In this document: positions 21,459 to 31,513 of the stretch, in pieces
Numbering within the stretch: the stretch's first letter is position 1
How the letters are laid out: each line of letters begins with the position of its first letter
Origin: Polaromonas sp.
Lineage (GTDB): Bacteria; Pseudomonadota; Gammaproteobacteria; Burkholderiales; Burkholderiaceae_C
NCBI GenBank assembly: GCA_030654695.1
Contig: JAURWY010000034.1
Span: forward strand, 248,001-312,000
Direction of reading: 5' to 3'
DNA: 64,000 nt
Program-made: the position numbers and the translations under genes
The notes under the pieces: model-generated
Databases searched by the model: none
The model's input: the letters and a program-made list of their open reading frames with translations, nothing else
Told to the model about the DNA's origin: nothing

Positions 21459-22820
21459 ATGAAAAGAGAGCCATTGAAAAATAACGTCAACGATTATGTC
21501 ATTCGGGTTTTCAATTCCCCCTTGGAGGTAGATGCCATCGCGTGGGACGACCTGCTGGCGCAGCAAAACCCGGCGGGCACGCTGAACCCCTTCGTGCGGC
21601 ATGCCTATTTGGCGGCCATGCACGCCAGTGGCAGCGCTTCGCCCAAGACCGGCTGGACGCCGCGCTTTGTGGCGCTGTACGACGGCGAAACGCTGATGGC
21701 GGCTTGCGCGCTGTACCTGAAGGTTCACTCGTACGGTGAGTACGTTTTTGACTGGGCCTGGGCCAATGCTTACCAGCAACACGGCTTGGCCTATTACCCC
21801 AAAGCTGTTGTCGCACCGCCGTTCACGCCCGTGCCCGGCCCACGCCTGTTGGCCCGCGACGCTGCCTCGCGCGTGATGCTGGTGAAGGCGCTGATGGCTT
21901 GGTGTGAAGCCGAGCAGCTGTCATCGCTGCACTTGCTGTTTGTGGCAGACGAGGACATCGCCGCGTGTACGGAGGCGGGGCTGATGCTGCGTCACACCAT
22001 CCAATTCCACTGGAAGAATGTGGCCCCCACGCTTGTCGCTTCGCGTACTGCGCTGCCCCCCGAGGGGGTGCTTTTCCCCTTGGGGCGGCCCGGCGGGGAA
22101 ACCTTAGCCCCCACGCTGGTCGGGTCGCGTACTGCGCTGCCGCCCACAAAATTTAAAGATGTCGACGAATTTTTAGCGACGCTGAATCAAGAAAAGCGCA
22201 AAAAAATCCGTCAAGAGCGGCGCAAGGTGGCTGAGGCGGGTGTGGTTTTTCGTTGGTCTCGAGGCGCTGACATCAGCGCGGAAGATTGGGATTTTTTCTA
22301 CCGTTGCTACGAACGCACGTATCTTGAGCATGGCAACGCGCCTTACCTGAACCGTGATTTTTTCGAACGTATGGCCAAGACCATGCCAGAGAACTGGCTG
22401 CTGTTTGTGGCTGAACGGGATGGCGCGCCGATGGCCTGCAGTTTGATCGCCCTGAGTGCAGAAACATTCACAAGCGATGGTCAGTCGGCAGCCTCTGAGA
22501 ACCTAATAAAAACCGCTTACGGTCGCTATTGGGGTGCGCTCGAACGCGTCGACTGTCTGCACTTTGAGGCTTGTTATTACCAGCCCCTGCAGTGGTGCAT
22601 CGCACACGGTTTTGACAGTTTTGAAGGGGGTGCGCAGGGTGAGCACAAGATGGCAAGGGCGCTGTTGCCGGTCAAAACCACCAGCGCGCACTGGCTGGCG
22701 CATCCCTCATTTGCGGATGCCGTTGAGCGTTTTCTGGAGCGTGAAGGCCAAGGCATTGCCAACTACATGGAAGACCTCGAGCGGCGCAATCCGTTCAAGC
22801 CGGCCAAGCCGGGCGCATAA
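21459..22820 (+). CDS. GNAT/FemAB-like (DUF482-type) protein with an in-frame repetitive insertion
   Basis: LNPFVRHAYLAAMHASGSASPKTGWTPRF, KRKKIRQERRKV, EGGAQGEHKMARALLPVKTTSAHWLAHPSF. Interrupted by APTLVASRTALPP...APTLVGSRTALPP between HWKN and KFKDVDEFLATL. Confidence 0.8.
   Translation: MKREPLKNNVNDYVIRVFNSPLEVDAIAWDDLLAQQNPAGTLNPFVRHAYLAAMHASGSASPKTGWTPRFVALYDGETLMAACALYLKVHSYGEYVFDWAWANAYQQHGLAYYPKAVVAPPFTPVPGPRLLARDAASRVMLVKALMAWCEAEQLSSLHLLFVADEDIAACTEAGLMLRHTIQFHWKNVAPTLVASRTALPPEGVLFPLGRPGGETLAPTLVGSRTALPPTKFKDVDEFLATLNQEKRKKIRQERRKVAEAGVVFRWSRGADISAEDWDFFYRCYERTYLEHGNAPYLNRDFFERMAKTMPENWLLFVAERDGAPMACSLIALSAETFTSDGQSAASENLIKTAYGRYWGALERVDCLHFEACYYQPLQWCIAHGFDSFEGGAQGEHKMARALLPVKTTSAHWLAHPSFADAVERFLEREGQGIANYMEDLERRNPFKPAKPGA
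22023..22147. repeat. Repetitive palindromic element inside a CDS (two 35-nt direct repeats flanking a palindrome-rich core)
   Basis: GCCCCCACGCTTGTCGCTTCGCGTACTGCGCTGCC (22023-22057) and GCCCCCACGCTGGTCGGGTCGCGTACTGCGCTGCC (22107-22141). The core contains CCCCCCGAGGGGG, CCCCTTGGGG and GGCCCGGCGGGG. Confidence 0.75.
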
Positions 22821-22845
22821 AGATACAAATCTTTACTAGCTCGGC

Positions 22846-23250
22846 TCAAGTTATCCGCAATCCCAACCAGAGCGCAGCACCAGCGGCGATACCCACCAAG
22901 ACCAGTGCAGCACCAAAACGCGCTGTGCGCTTGCGCATGGCGTCAATGCGCTGAATCAACTGCGCGTTTTGCTCGGCCAAAGAGGTGATCAAGCGCGTTG
23001 ACTCCGACAGTTGGTGTTGTAACTCGCCCACCACCGATTGCAAAGTCCCAATCTGCGTTTGCAAACTTCCCAGCGTTAAAAGCTCTGGCGGATGCCGGGA
23101 CTGCTCTTCTAGATCGGCGGCGTGATCAACCCCCTCCTTGTTGGCCACTGAGCCCCAGAGTTTTTTGGCGCCCGCAGCCACCTTCGGCGCATTACGCACC
23201 ACCTCCGACCAAGGAACACTTTGCAATACAGTCAACCAGCCTATAGCCAT
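22846..23250 (-). CDS. Hypothetical protein with coiled coil and C-terminal TM
   Basis: 134 aa; LQTQIGTLQSVVGELQHQLSESTRLITSLAEQNAQLIQRIDAM then hydrophobic C-terminus. Confidence 0.6.
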   Translation of the reverse strand: MAIGWLTVLQSVPWSEVVRNAPKVAAGAKKLWGSVANKEGVDHAADLEEQSRHPPELLTLGSLQTQIGTLQSVVGELQHQLSESTRLITSLAEQNAQLIQRIDAMRKRTARFGAALVLVGIAAGAALWLGLRIT

Positions 23251-23330
23251 CGAAAAAACCTTTCAGGGACAATCAAAATCCTGCTCTCCAATATAGCGCC
23301 ATCAGAGCCGCTGCGTACCGAAAGAATTCC

Positions 23331-23708
23331 ATGCCATCCAAGACCGCTGCCCACCCCAATTACATCGTCCAATTGATCGAAGACTCTGGCCTCAGCGCAG
23401 ACCAACGCGCAGCGGCAGAACTTCGCTTTCGCATGGCTCTTGAATTCGCCTTGGGCGGCCCTGAGTATGTGCTGCCCTCGCTGCAAGCCTACATGCTGGC
23501 ACAAGCCCTGAACGAGCCGAGCGAAGATGATGAAGCCGATGAGGCCGCAGACAACTCAAAAGGCGCAGACGACGACGAAGCCGGCGGCACGCAGCAAATG
23601 ATCACCCTCTGGGAAAAAGCAGAAAGTGACGCCATCCGCGCGGCGCTCAAGCCCTTGAGCAAGCAAATGGACGAGGCTCGCTTTGAGATCGTACCCGTCA
23701 AAGTGTGA
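23331..23708 (+). CDS. Hypothetical small acidic protein
   Basis: 125 aa ORF with ATG start, followed by a terminator. Confidence 0.6.
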   Translation: MPSKTAAHPNYIVQLIEDSGLSADQRAAAELRFRMALEFALGGPEYVLPSLQAYMLAQALNEPSEDDEADEAADNSKGADDDEAGGTQQMITLWEKAESDAIRAALKPLSKQMDEARFEIVPVKV

Positions 23709-23725
23709 AATGAGCGCGTCATGAG

Positions 23726-23761
23726 AAAAGCGCCTACAACTTGCAAGTTGTAGGCGCTTTT
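23726..23761. terminator. Bidirectional terminator, 36-nt perfect palindrome
   Basis: AAAAGCGCCTACAACTTG-CAAGTTGTAGGCGCTTTT between convergent genes. Confidence 0.75.
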
Positions 23762-23790
23762 CTAGGACTCAAAAGAAAACTGAAAAAGAA

Positions 23791-24330
23791 TCAAACTTCT
23801 AAAGATTTGTTATGGGCCGCAATGCCGTCCATGATTTCTTTGTGGGCTGCTTCCGGGCCTTCCCAGCCTTGAATCTTGACCCACTTGCCGTCTTCCAAGT
23901 CTTTGTAGTGCTCAAAGAAATGGGCGATGGTTCTCAGGCGCAGCGGATTCATGTCTTCCGGTTTTTGCCACTGGGTGTAGAGCGAGCACTTCTTATCGAT
24001 GGGCACGGCCAAGACCTTGCCGTCTTCACCGGCTTCGTCGGTCATTTTCAAAATGCCAATGGCACGGCAGGTCACCACCACGCCAGGGATCAACGGCACG
24101 GGCGTGATCACCAGCACGTCGACTGGATCGCCATCGCCGCTCAGCGTTTTAGGCACGTAGCCATAGTTGGTCGGGTAGTGCATGGACGTGCTCATGAAGC
24201 GGTCTACAAAAATAGCGCCCGTTTCTTTATCGACTTCGTATTTCACTGGATCGGCATCCATCGGGATCTCGATGATCACGTTGAACGAATCGGGGGCATT
24301 TTTACCAGGGGTTACTTTGGATAAAGACAT
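23791..24330 (-). CDS. ppa: Inorganic pyrophosphatase (soluble)
   Basis: [61 protein letters not shown] opens at 24555; start at 24330 preferred. Confidence 0.95.
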   Translation of the reverse strand: MSLSKVTPGKNAPDSFNVIIEIPMDADPVKYEVDKETGAIFVDRFMSTSMHYPTNYGYVPKTLSGDGDPVDVLVITPVPLIPGVVVTCRAIGILKMTDEAGEDGKVLAVPIDKKCSLYTQWQKPEDMNPLRLRTIAHFFEHYKDLEDGKWVKIQGWEGPEAAHKEIMDGIAAHNKSLEV

Positions 24331-24588
24331 GAAATGAAGGGTTCCTGACGTACTTTGGAGTTGTGGATGAGGTGCGAACGCTGCTGAATAAGCGGTGGTT
24401 TGGTCGGTATTTACCCTCATTTTACTGATCCAGTCCTTACGAAAACTAAATTTGTCATCTTTTGGCGGTAAATTTCGAAGGTTGGCCAATCGCCTCCGGG
24501 TTTTGATCTGGGGTTGAGGAAGCAACGCAAGGCGGTGTTCGCCCCGGCGTTGCACCGAAATCCTGAAGACAACAACTGGAGAAAACCT

Positions 24589-26655
24589 ATGCTTGGCAAC
24601 TCAGCGCTCATTTTGGCGCTAGCGTGTGGACTCATCGCCGTCGGTTACGGCGTCTGGGCCCGCAGCTGGATCCTGTCCCAAGACGCGGGCAACCCGCGCA
24701 TGCAAGAAATCGCCGCCGCTATCCAAACAGGTGCGGCCGCTTATCTGGCTCGTCAATACACCACCATCGCCATCGTCGGCGCCGTCCTGACGATATTGAT
24801 TGGTATTTTTCTGGACGTGCCCAGCGCCATCGGCTTTGTCGTGGGTGCGGTGCTGTCTGGCCTTTGCGGCTTCATCGGCATGAACGTGTCGGTGCGCGCC
24901 AATGTGCGCACAGCGCAGGCCGCCACGCGCGGCATTGGCCCCGCCCTAGACGTTGCCTTTCGCGGCGGAGCCATCACCGGCATGCTGGTGGTCGGACTCG
25001 GGCTGCTGGGTGTCACCGGTTTCTACTGGTTTCTGGTTGGCAACGGCAATTACACGCCGGCCACCAATCTAGCCAACTTGCTGAACCCTCTGATCGGTTT
25101 TGCCTTCGGCTCCTCGCTGATCTCGATTTTTGCGCGACTCGGCGGCGGTATTTTCACCAAAGGCGCTGACGTCGGTGCGGACTTGGTCGGCAAGGTTGAA
25201 GCCGGTATTCCAGAAGACGACCCACGCAACCCGGCCGTGATTGCCGACAACGTCGGTGACAACGTCGGCGACTGCGCTGGCATGGCGGCCGACTTGTTTG
25301 AAACCTACGCCGTCACGCTGATCGCCACCATGGTGCTGGGTGCCCTGCTGATCACCAGTGCCGGCACCGCCGCCGTGGTGTATCCGCTGGCGCTGGGTGC
25401 GGTCTCGATCATCGCGTCCATCATCGGCTGCTTCTTCGTCAAAGCCACGCCCGGCATGACCAACGTCATGCCCGCGCTGTACAAAGGCTTGGCCGTTGCC
25501 GGTGGCCTGTCGCTGATCGCCTTTTACTTCGTCACCACTTGGCTGATGCCTGACAACGCCATCAAAGCGGTTGGCAGCCAGATGGCCTTGTTCGGTGCCT
25601 GCACCGTCGGCTTGGTGTTGACTGGTGCGCTGGTCTGGATCACCGAGTACTACACCGGCACGCAGTACCCGCCGGTCAAGCACATTGCTCAGTCGTCGAC
25701 CACGGGCCACGGCACCAACATCATTGCCGGTCTCGGCGTGTCCATGCGCTCGACCGCCTGGCCGGTGGTGTGTGTCTGCATCGCTATTTGGGTGTCCTAC
25801 CAACTGGCTGGGCTGTACGGCATTGCAATTGCCGCCACCTCGATGTTGAGCATGGCGGGCATTGTGGTCGCACTTGACGCGTATGGCCCGATCACTGACA
25901 ACGCTGGCGGTATCGCTGAAATGGCCGACATGCCGGCCAGCGTGCGCGCTGTAACCGACCCGCTGGACGCTGTGGGCAACACCACCAAAGCCGTGACCAA
26001 AGGCTACGCCATCGGCTCAGCCGGCTTGGCCGCGCTGGTGCTGTTTGCCGACTACACGCACAAACTCGAAGCCTACGGCAAAGCCATCACCTTCGACTTG
26101 AGCAATCCGATGGTCATCATCGGCCTCTTCATTGGCGGCCTGATTCCTTACCTGTTCGGGGCCATGGCGATGGAGGCCGTGGGCCGTGCAGCCGGTTCGG
26201 TGGTGGTCGAAGTGCGGCGTCAGTTCCGCGATATCAAGGGCATCATGGAGGGCACCGGTAAGCCAGAGTACGACACCTGCGTCGACATGCTGACCAAAGC
26301 CGCGATCAAGGAAATGATGATCCCTTCGCTGTTGCCCGTCGTGGTGCCGATTCTGGTCGGTCTGCTGCTCGGCCCCGCCGCTTTGGGTGGCTTGCTGATG
26401 GGCACCATCGTCACCGGTCTGTTTCTGGCGATCTCGATGTGCACGGGTGGCGGCGCCTGGGACAACGCCAAGAAATACATTGAAGACGGACACCACGGCG
26501 GCAAGGGTTCTGAAACCCACAAGGCAGCCGTCACCGGTGACACCGTGGGCGACCCCTACAAAGACACTGCCGGCCCAGCCATCAATCCGCTGATCAAGAT
26601 CATCAACATCGTGGCTCTGCTGATCGTGCCGCTGATGATGCAGTTCCACGGCTGA
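24589..26655 (+). CDS. hppA: Membrane-bound proton-pumping pyrophosphatase
   Basis: [49 protein letters not shown] signature; start [14 protein letters not shown]. Confidence 0.95.
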   Translation: MLGNSALILALACGLIAVGYGVWARSWILSQDAGNPRMQEIAAAIQTGAAAYLARQYTTIAIVGAVLTILIGIFLDVPSAIGFVVGAVLSGLCGFIGMNVSVRANVRTAQAATRGIGPALDVAFRGGAITGMLVVGLGLLGVTGFYWFLVGNGNYTPATNLANLLNPLIGFAFGSSLISIFARLGGGIFTKGADVGADLVGKVEAGIPEDDPRNPAVIADNVGDNVGDCAGMAADLFETYAVTLIATMVLGALLITSAGTAAVVYPLALGAVSIIASIIGCFFVKATPGMTNVMPALYKGLAVAGGLSLIAFYFVTTWLMPDNAIKAVGSQMALFGACTVGLVLTGALVWITEYYTGTQYPPVKHIAQSSTTGHGTNIIAGLGVSMRSTAWPVVCVCIAIWVSYQLAGLYGIAIAATSMLSMAGIVVALDAYGPITDNAGGIAEMADMPASVRAVTDPLDAVGNTTKAVTKGYAIGSAGLAALVLFADYTHKLEAYGKAITFDLSNPMVIIGLFIGGLIPYLFGAMAMEAVGRAAGSVVVEVRRQFRDIKGIMEGTGKPEYDTCVDMLTKAAIKEMMIPSLLPVVVPILVGLLLGPAALGGLLMGTIVTGLFLAISMCTGGGAWDNAKKYIEDGHHGGKGSETHKAAVTGDTVGDPYKDTAGPAINPLIKIINIVALLIVPLMMQFHG

Positions 26656-26679
26656 GTTACAGCATTCATTCGCCTGTTA

Positions 26680-26704
26680 AAAGCCCGCCTAGTGCGGGCT
26701 TTTT
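26680..26704 (+). terminator. Intrinsic terminator downstream of hppA
   Basis: AAGCCCGC-CTAGT-GCGGGCTTTTT. Confidence 0.7.
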
Positions 26705-26716
26705 CACGCCCAGACC

Positions 26717-27187
26717 TCAGGCGACTTTGAGCGGCGCACGGCTTTGGTCGTTGTGGAGGTGGACAAACTTCTTGAGCAACCGGCTGAACTCGATATTTTC
26801 TGCTGGCGAGAGTTTGGCCAGCATCTTGTCGCGCAGCTCGTAAATCGACGGCGCCATGCTGGTCAAAACAGCTTCACCCTCCGCTGTGAGCACCAAGCGA
26901 CGACGGCCCCGCGGCAAGACTTCGCGCTGTATCCAGCCCTTGGCCTCCAGCCGCACGGCCATGTCTGCGGTAGTGGACTTGTCCAATGCCACCAAGCCGG
27001 CCAAGGTCAGTTGGTCAATGCCAGGGGCTTCTTGCAACATCCGAAGCACAGCGTATTGCGTCGGCGTGATGTCCATGTGCATGGTTTCACGAAACATGGA
27101 CACCGAGATTTGCTGCGCCCGCCTGATCAAATGACCGAGCTGGTCGTAAAGATCCAAGTCCAAATCGCTGTTCATAGGCTCTGACAC
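26717..27187 (-). CDS. MarR-family transcriptional regulator
   Basis: LTLAGLVALDKSTTADMAVRLEAKGWIQREVLPRGRRRLVLTAEGEAVL wHTH. Confidence 0.88.
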   Translation of the reverse strand: MSEPMNSDLDLDLYDQLGHLIRRAQQISVSMFRETMHMDITPTQYAVLRMLQEAPGIDQLTLAGLVALDKSTTADMAVRLEAKGWIQREVLPRGRRRLVLTAEGEAVLTSMAPSIYELRDKMLAKLSPAENIEFSRLLKKFVHLHNDQSRAPLKVA

Positions 27188-27202
27188 AAGCGCCCTCGCA
27201 AA

Positions 27203-28168
27203 CTAAATGTCCAGCACCAAACGCGCGGACTTGGAGCGCGAGCAGCAGGGCAAAAATTGATCGTTGGCGGCCTGCTCTTCAGGCGTCAAATACATGTCCC
27301 GGTGGTCTGGCACGCCCTCGATCACGCGCGTCAGGCAGGTGCCGCACACGCCCTGTTCGCAAGAGCTGAGTATCTCGACTCCCGCAGCAGCCAGCGCATC
27401 CAGAATCGTCTGCTCTTTCCCCACGGTCACGATTTGCCCTGAACTCGCCACCTGCACCTCAAAGGTTTCGTCGGTGGCGACGGGCGAAACATCTGCGCCA
27501 AAAAACTCATAGTGCAGCTGCGCTTCGTTCCAGCCACTGCTTCGCGCGGTCTCCAAAACGGCGTTCATGAAGCCCTTCGGACCACAGGCATACAGGTGAA
27601 CATCGGGCTCCGGCTTGGCCAGCAGTTTAGCGATGTCGAGCTTTTGCGCGGGCACCGCATCGTCGACATAAAAGGCTACTTTGGCCGCCAGACCCGTCTC
27701 CGCCATGCGAGCCCGAAATGCAGTGCGTTCAACCGACCGCGTGCAGTAATGCATCTCAAAATCTGCGCCCGTAGCGGTCAGCCGTTCAGCCATGCACAAA
27801 ATAGGCGTCACCCCAATGCCACCTGCCAACAGCACATGCCGCTTGGCCTCATGCGCCAGCATGAAGTGGTTTTTAGGCGCGCTGATCTGCAACGCATCGC
27901 CGACCTTGACCTGCTCGTGCATGGCTTTGGAGCCCCCGCGCGAGTTGGCGTCTTTGAGCACCGCAATTTGATAGCGGTGGTTTTCACCCGAGCTGTTGCA
28001 CAGCGAGTACTGGCGAACCAAGCCGCCTGGCAAGTGCACATCCACATGCGATCCGGCAGAAAACGCCGGCAACGGTTGGCCGTCTACGGCCACCAGCTCA
28101 AAGCTGTCGATGTCTAAGGCTTCGGTATTTTTTTGGGCGACCCGAACGGTCAACGTTGCATTCAACAC
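27203..28168 (-). CDS. vanB: Vanillate O-demethylase oxidoreductase-type protein (PDR/VanB)
   Basis: FNR-like domain (RQYSLCNSSGENHRYQIAV) and C-terminal plant-type 2Fe-2S (CEQGVCGTCLTRV). Confidence 0.85.
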   Translation of the reverse strand: MLNATLTVRVAQKNTEALDIDSFELVAVDGQPLPAFSAGSHVDVHLPGGLVRQYSLCNSSGENHRYQIAVLKDANSRGGSKAMHEQVKVGDALQISAPKNHFMLAHEAKRHVLLAGGIGVTPILCMAERLTATGADFEMHYCTRSVERTAFRARMAETGLAAKVAFYVDDAVPAQKLDIAKLLAKPEPDVHLYACGPKGFMNAVLETARSSGWNEAQLHYEFFGADVSPVATDETFEVQVASSGQIVTVGKEQTILDALAAAGVEILSSCEQGVCGTCLTRVIEGVPDHRDMYLTPEEQAANDQFLPCCSRSKSARLVLDI

Positions 28169-28177
28169 AGTGGTTCC

Positions 28178-29224
28178 TCAAGCGTTCGCGTCAGGGGTTT
28201 GGCCTTCTGCCACCAGCAGCCGGTCAATCACCTTGCGGGACTGAATGCCGCCGGTGTCAATATTCAACTTCAGCAGTTTGCGCTGCGGCCACAGGGTCAA
28301 GTTTTTTTGCTGGCGTTCCAGCATTTCTAAATCTTCGCTGAAGATTTTTCCTTGGCCTTCACGGATCGCGGCCGTCAATGCTTCGTCATCCGGTTTGAAC
28401 TTGCGGGCCATGCCCCAGAAATACCAAATCGACGTTTCTGTCTCGGGTGTGATGAAGTCGGTGACGATGCTGTAGACCTTGTGCTCAGCCGGTGCGTTGT
28501 AGCCGTCGTGCCCCAAATGCGCCACGCCGACCTCGATCATCACGTTGCTGGGCGGGCTGAAGCGGCAGACCTGCCAGCGGTCCACCAAGACGTCGTCAGC
28601 CAGATGGTTGCCGCGCAAGGCGAGCTTCCAAAACGGCGGCGGCTCCACAGACGACATGAAGCGACTCGTCACCACCTTGTCTCCGTCAACCGTGGTTTTG
28701 CAGGGCGTCTCGTCGATTTCCCGCTGGCCAATGCTGTTGGCGTGCACGTAAGTCTCGTGGGTCAGGTCCATCAGGTTGTCGACCATCAGCCGGTAATCGC
28801 AATTGATGTGGTACAGCCCGCCGCCAAAAGCCCATTCCGGATTGCCATGCCAGTCTTGCACCGGGATGCTGCTGACATCCGCCAAACCCGCCTCGCCAGG
28901 CCAGACCCAAATAAAACCGTAACGCTCTTCAACCGGGTAGCTGCGGTTCGCCGGGAAACCCTGCACCCGCTGCCCCGGCATGCCCAGGGTCTTGCCCTCG
29001 CAGCCCATTTCCAAGCCGTGATAGCCACAAACCAGCCGGCCTTCTTTGACGAATCCAAGTGACAGCGGCGCACCCCGATGGGGGCAGAAGTCTTCTAGCG
29101 CGGCCACTCGATTTTCAGGTCCGCGGAAGAACACGATCCGCTCACCGCAAATCATGCGACCCAAGGGCTTAGCCTCCAGTTCATTAGCGGTTGCAGCCAC
29201 ATACCAAGCATTTTTAGGAAACAT
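28178..29224 (-). CDS. vanA: Rieske aromatic ring-hydroxylating oxygenase, vanillate O-demethylase type
   Basis: Rieske CPHRGAPLSLGFVKEGRLVCGYHGLEMGCEGK; N-terminus MFPKNAWYVAATANELEAKPLGRMICGERIV; next to vanB. Confidence 0.87.
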   Translation of the reverse strand: MFPKNAWYVAATANELEAKPLGRMICGERIVFFRGPENRVAALEDFCPHRGAPLSLGFVKEGRLVCGYHGLEMGCEGKTLGMPGQRVQGFPANRSYPVEERYGFIWVWPGEAGLADVSSIPVQDWHGNPEWAFGGGLYHINCDYRLMVDNLMDLTHETYVHANSIGQREIDETPCKTTVDGDKVVTSRFMSSVEPPPFWKLALRGNHLADDVLVDRWQVCRFSPPSNVMIEVGVAHLGHDGYNAPAEHKVYSIVTDFITPETETSIWYFWGMARKFKPDDEALTAAIREGQGKIFSEDLEMLERQQKNLTLWPQRKLLKLNIDTGGIQSRKVIDRLLVAEGQTPDANA

Positions 29225-29457
29225 AAAAAACCTTTAGTCAAAAAAGATGCGCCAAGCATCCACACACTGAAAACTGAGCCACATTCGACGACACCGCCGC
29301 CAAACAACATTTGACGGTAAGTATACGGAATCTGAAGGCAGGAGCGGATAGACGTTAACCCTAGGAGCTACCATCTAGTGTGGGACTACGCGGACTTGAA
29401 TCAAGACAAAAAGAAATAGGCTTCAAAAAAGCAATTTGCAATCGCGTTTTCCAGGCA

Positions 29458-29928
29458 TCAACTGGACGCTTGCAGACCCCAACGCGCCACCGCCGCGTCA
29501 TCGCTGACGCGGGCGTCAACCCAGCGGGAACCAGCAGGTGTTTCCTCTTTTTTCCAAAAAGGGGCTTGCGTCTTCAGGTAGTCCATGAGGAACTCACAGG
29601 CCTGAAAACTCTCGCCACGGTGCGCTGAGGTGACGGCCACCAAGACGATTTGATCCAAGGGCTGCAGCAGTCCGACACGGTGAATCACGCGCGCCGCAAA
29701 GATATCAAAGCGCGCCATCGCCGCATCGATCATGGCCTCAATGGATTTTTCGGTCATCCCCGGGTAGTGCTCAAGCTCCAGCGTGGCGACCTGATCGCCC
29801 TCATTTCGGTCACGCACCGTGCCGATAAAACTGCACACCGCACCGACGCGTTTGTCGCTCGCGCGCAGCGCCAAAATTTCGGCAGTGAGATCAAAGTCTT
29901 CGGTTTGAACGGATACGCGAGCCAGCAT
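29458..29928 (-). CDS. moaE: Molybdopterin synthase catalytic subunit
   Basis: VGAVCSFIGTVRDRNEGDQVATLELEHYPGMTEKSIEAM. ORF opens at 29976. Confidence 0.93.
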   Translation of the reverse strand: MLARVSVQTEDFDLTAEILALRASDKRVGAVCSFIGTVRDRNEGDQVATLELEHYPGMTEKSIEAMIDAAMARFDIFAARVIHRVGLLQPLDQIVLVAVTSAHRGESFQACEFLMDYLKTQAPFWKKEETPAGSRWVDARVSDDAAVARWGLQASS

Positions 29929-29929
29929 C

Positions 29930-30181
29930 TCAGCCTCCGGTGACTGGTGGGAAAAAAGCAACTTCGCAGCCTTCACTCAAAGCGGCTGACTCGTCACTCA
30001 TCATTTGGTCCAGCGCCATGCGCACCGGTTTGCCGCGGGCCAGTGCCTGTGCATGGGCTGGGCTGACGGCCAACAGTTCGTTGCGCAAGTCGGCCAAGGT
30101 GGCGGCCGTGGTCTCACGCTGCTCACTGCCCTGCCCCAGCGCCTCTCGGATGGAGGCGAAATATTTGACGGTGATTTTCAT
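29930..30181 (-). CDS. moaD: Molybdopterin synthase sulfur carrier subunit
   Basis: MKITVKYFASIREALGQ... C-terminal FFPPVTGG. Confidence 0.93.
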   Translation of the reverse strand: MKITVKYFASIREALGQGSEQRETTAATLADLRNELLAVSPAHAQALARGKPVRMALDQMMSDESAALSEGCEVAFFPPVTGG

Positions 30182-30220
30182 GGGCTTGATGTGATGAACT
30201 TCAGGAGTCTTGCAGGCGGC

Positions 30221-31501
30221 TCAGGACAACAGTGCAGAAAAAGGAATGTAGCTGACCACGTCGCCCGGCGCGATGGTTTTGCCGGGCGGGTTGTCGACCA
30301 GTCCATCGCCCCAAACCGCCGAGGTGAGCACGCCAGAACTTTGATTCTCAAACAAGGCCAAACCACCGCCGGCCACTTGCTTGACACGCAAAAATTCACG
30401 ACGCTTGTCAGCCTTGGGCCAACTGAAGTGAGCCACTGCCGTCATGGCTTGTGGTGCCAACGCCGTCACACCCAAAAGCTTGAGCACAAAGGGTCGCACC
30501 AACAACATGAAGGTCACAAAACTCGACACCGGATTGCCTGGCAAACCGATGAAATGCGCGAATGGGTCAGCGCTTGAAGACTGAATGCGACCGTACGCAA
30601 AGGGTTTCCCCGGCTTGATGGCCAGCTGCCAAAGCTTGAGTTCGCCCAGCGTTTGCACGGCAGGTTTGATGTGGTCTTCTTCACCCACCGAGACGCCGCC
30701 GCTGGTGAGAATCAGGTCGTGCTGCAGCGATGCCGCAGCGAGTGCCTGCACCGTCGCGTCAAGCCGGTCGGGCACGATGCCGAGGTCCGTCACCTCGCAG
30801 CCCAAGCGCTTGAGCATGGCCCGCAAGAAAAACCGATTCGAGTTGTAGATGGCGCCTGGCGGCATGTCCGCTGGTGCAACATCGCCCGGCATGACCAGTT
30901 CGTCACCGGTCGAAAAGAGGGCCACGCGGACTGGGCGTGTCACTTTCAATTGGTCAAAGCCAATGCTGGCGGCCAAGCCTAAAGCCGCTGGCGACAGCCG
31001 TTGGCCGCGAGCCAAGACCACGGCACCGCACGCCACGTCTTCGCCCCGGCGACGGATCCATTGGCCGGCCTTGGGGACGTTCAACAAGCGCACGCTGGCG
31101 CTGCCCGTCAAGGCTTCGGTGTCTTCTTGCATGACCACTGCGTCCGCGCCAGGCGGGATCGGTGCGCCCGTGAAAATACGCGCGGCGGCCAAGGGCTCCA
31201 GTGCATGGCCATAACTGCCAGCCGGAATACGCTGGGTCACTTGCAACACATCGCTGGTGGCCAGATCAGCGCTGCGCACAGCGTAACCATCCATCGAGCT
31301 GTTGTCGTGACCGGGCACATCGAGGCTGGAGACCAAGTCTTCAGCCAGCACGCGACCATCGGCGTCAAAGGTCGAGACGGTTTCAAGGTCTGCCAGCGGC
31401 AAAGCCATGGACAACAACTCGGCCAGCGCTTCATCCAGCGGGCGCAATGGCTGGCGAACGGGTAAGGGAGATGTCGCAGCAGGTGTCGAAGGATTGAGCA
31501 A
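30221..31501 (-). CDS. moeA: Molybdopterin molybdenumtransferase
   Basis: DVPGHDNSSMDGYAVRSAD, LTSGGVSVGEEDHIKP, GLPGNPVSSFVTF. Confidence 0.95.
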   Translation of the reverse strand: MLNPSTPAATSPLPVRQPLRPLDEALAELLSMALPLADLETVSTFDADGRVLAEDLVSSLDVPGHDNSSMDGYAVRSADLATSDVLQVTQRIPAGSYGHALEPLAAARIFTGAPIPPGADAVVMQEDTEALTGSASVRLLNVPKAGQWIRRRGEDVACGAVVLARGQRLSPAALGLAASIGFDQLKVTRPVRVALFSTGDELVMPGDVAPADMPPGAIYNSNRFFLRAMLKRLGCEVTDLGIVPDRLDATVQALAAASLQHDLILTSGGVSVGEEDHIKPAVQTLGELKLWQLAIKPGKPFAYGRIQSSSADPFAHFIGLPGNPVSSFVTFMLLVRPFVLKLLGVTALAPQAMTAVAHFSWPKADKRREFLRVKQVAGGGLALFENQSSGVLTSAVWGDGLVDNPPGKTIAPGDVVSYIPFSALLS

Positions 31502-31513
31502 GCTCAGCCCCTT

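Noticed and set aside
25069-25803. 244-aa minus-strand ORF opposite hppA
   Set aside because: His/Gln/Asp-rich antisense artefact of hppA.
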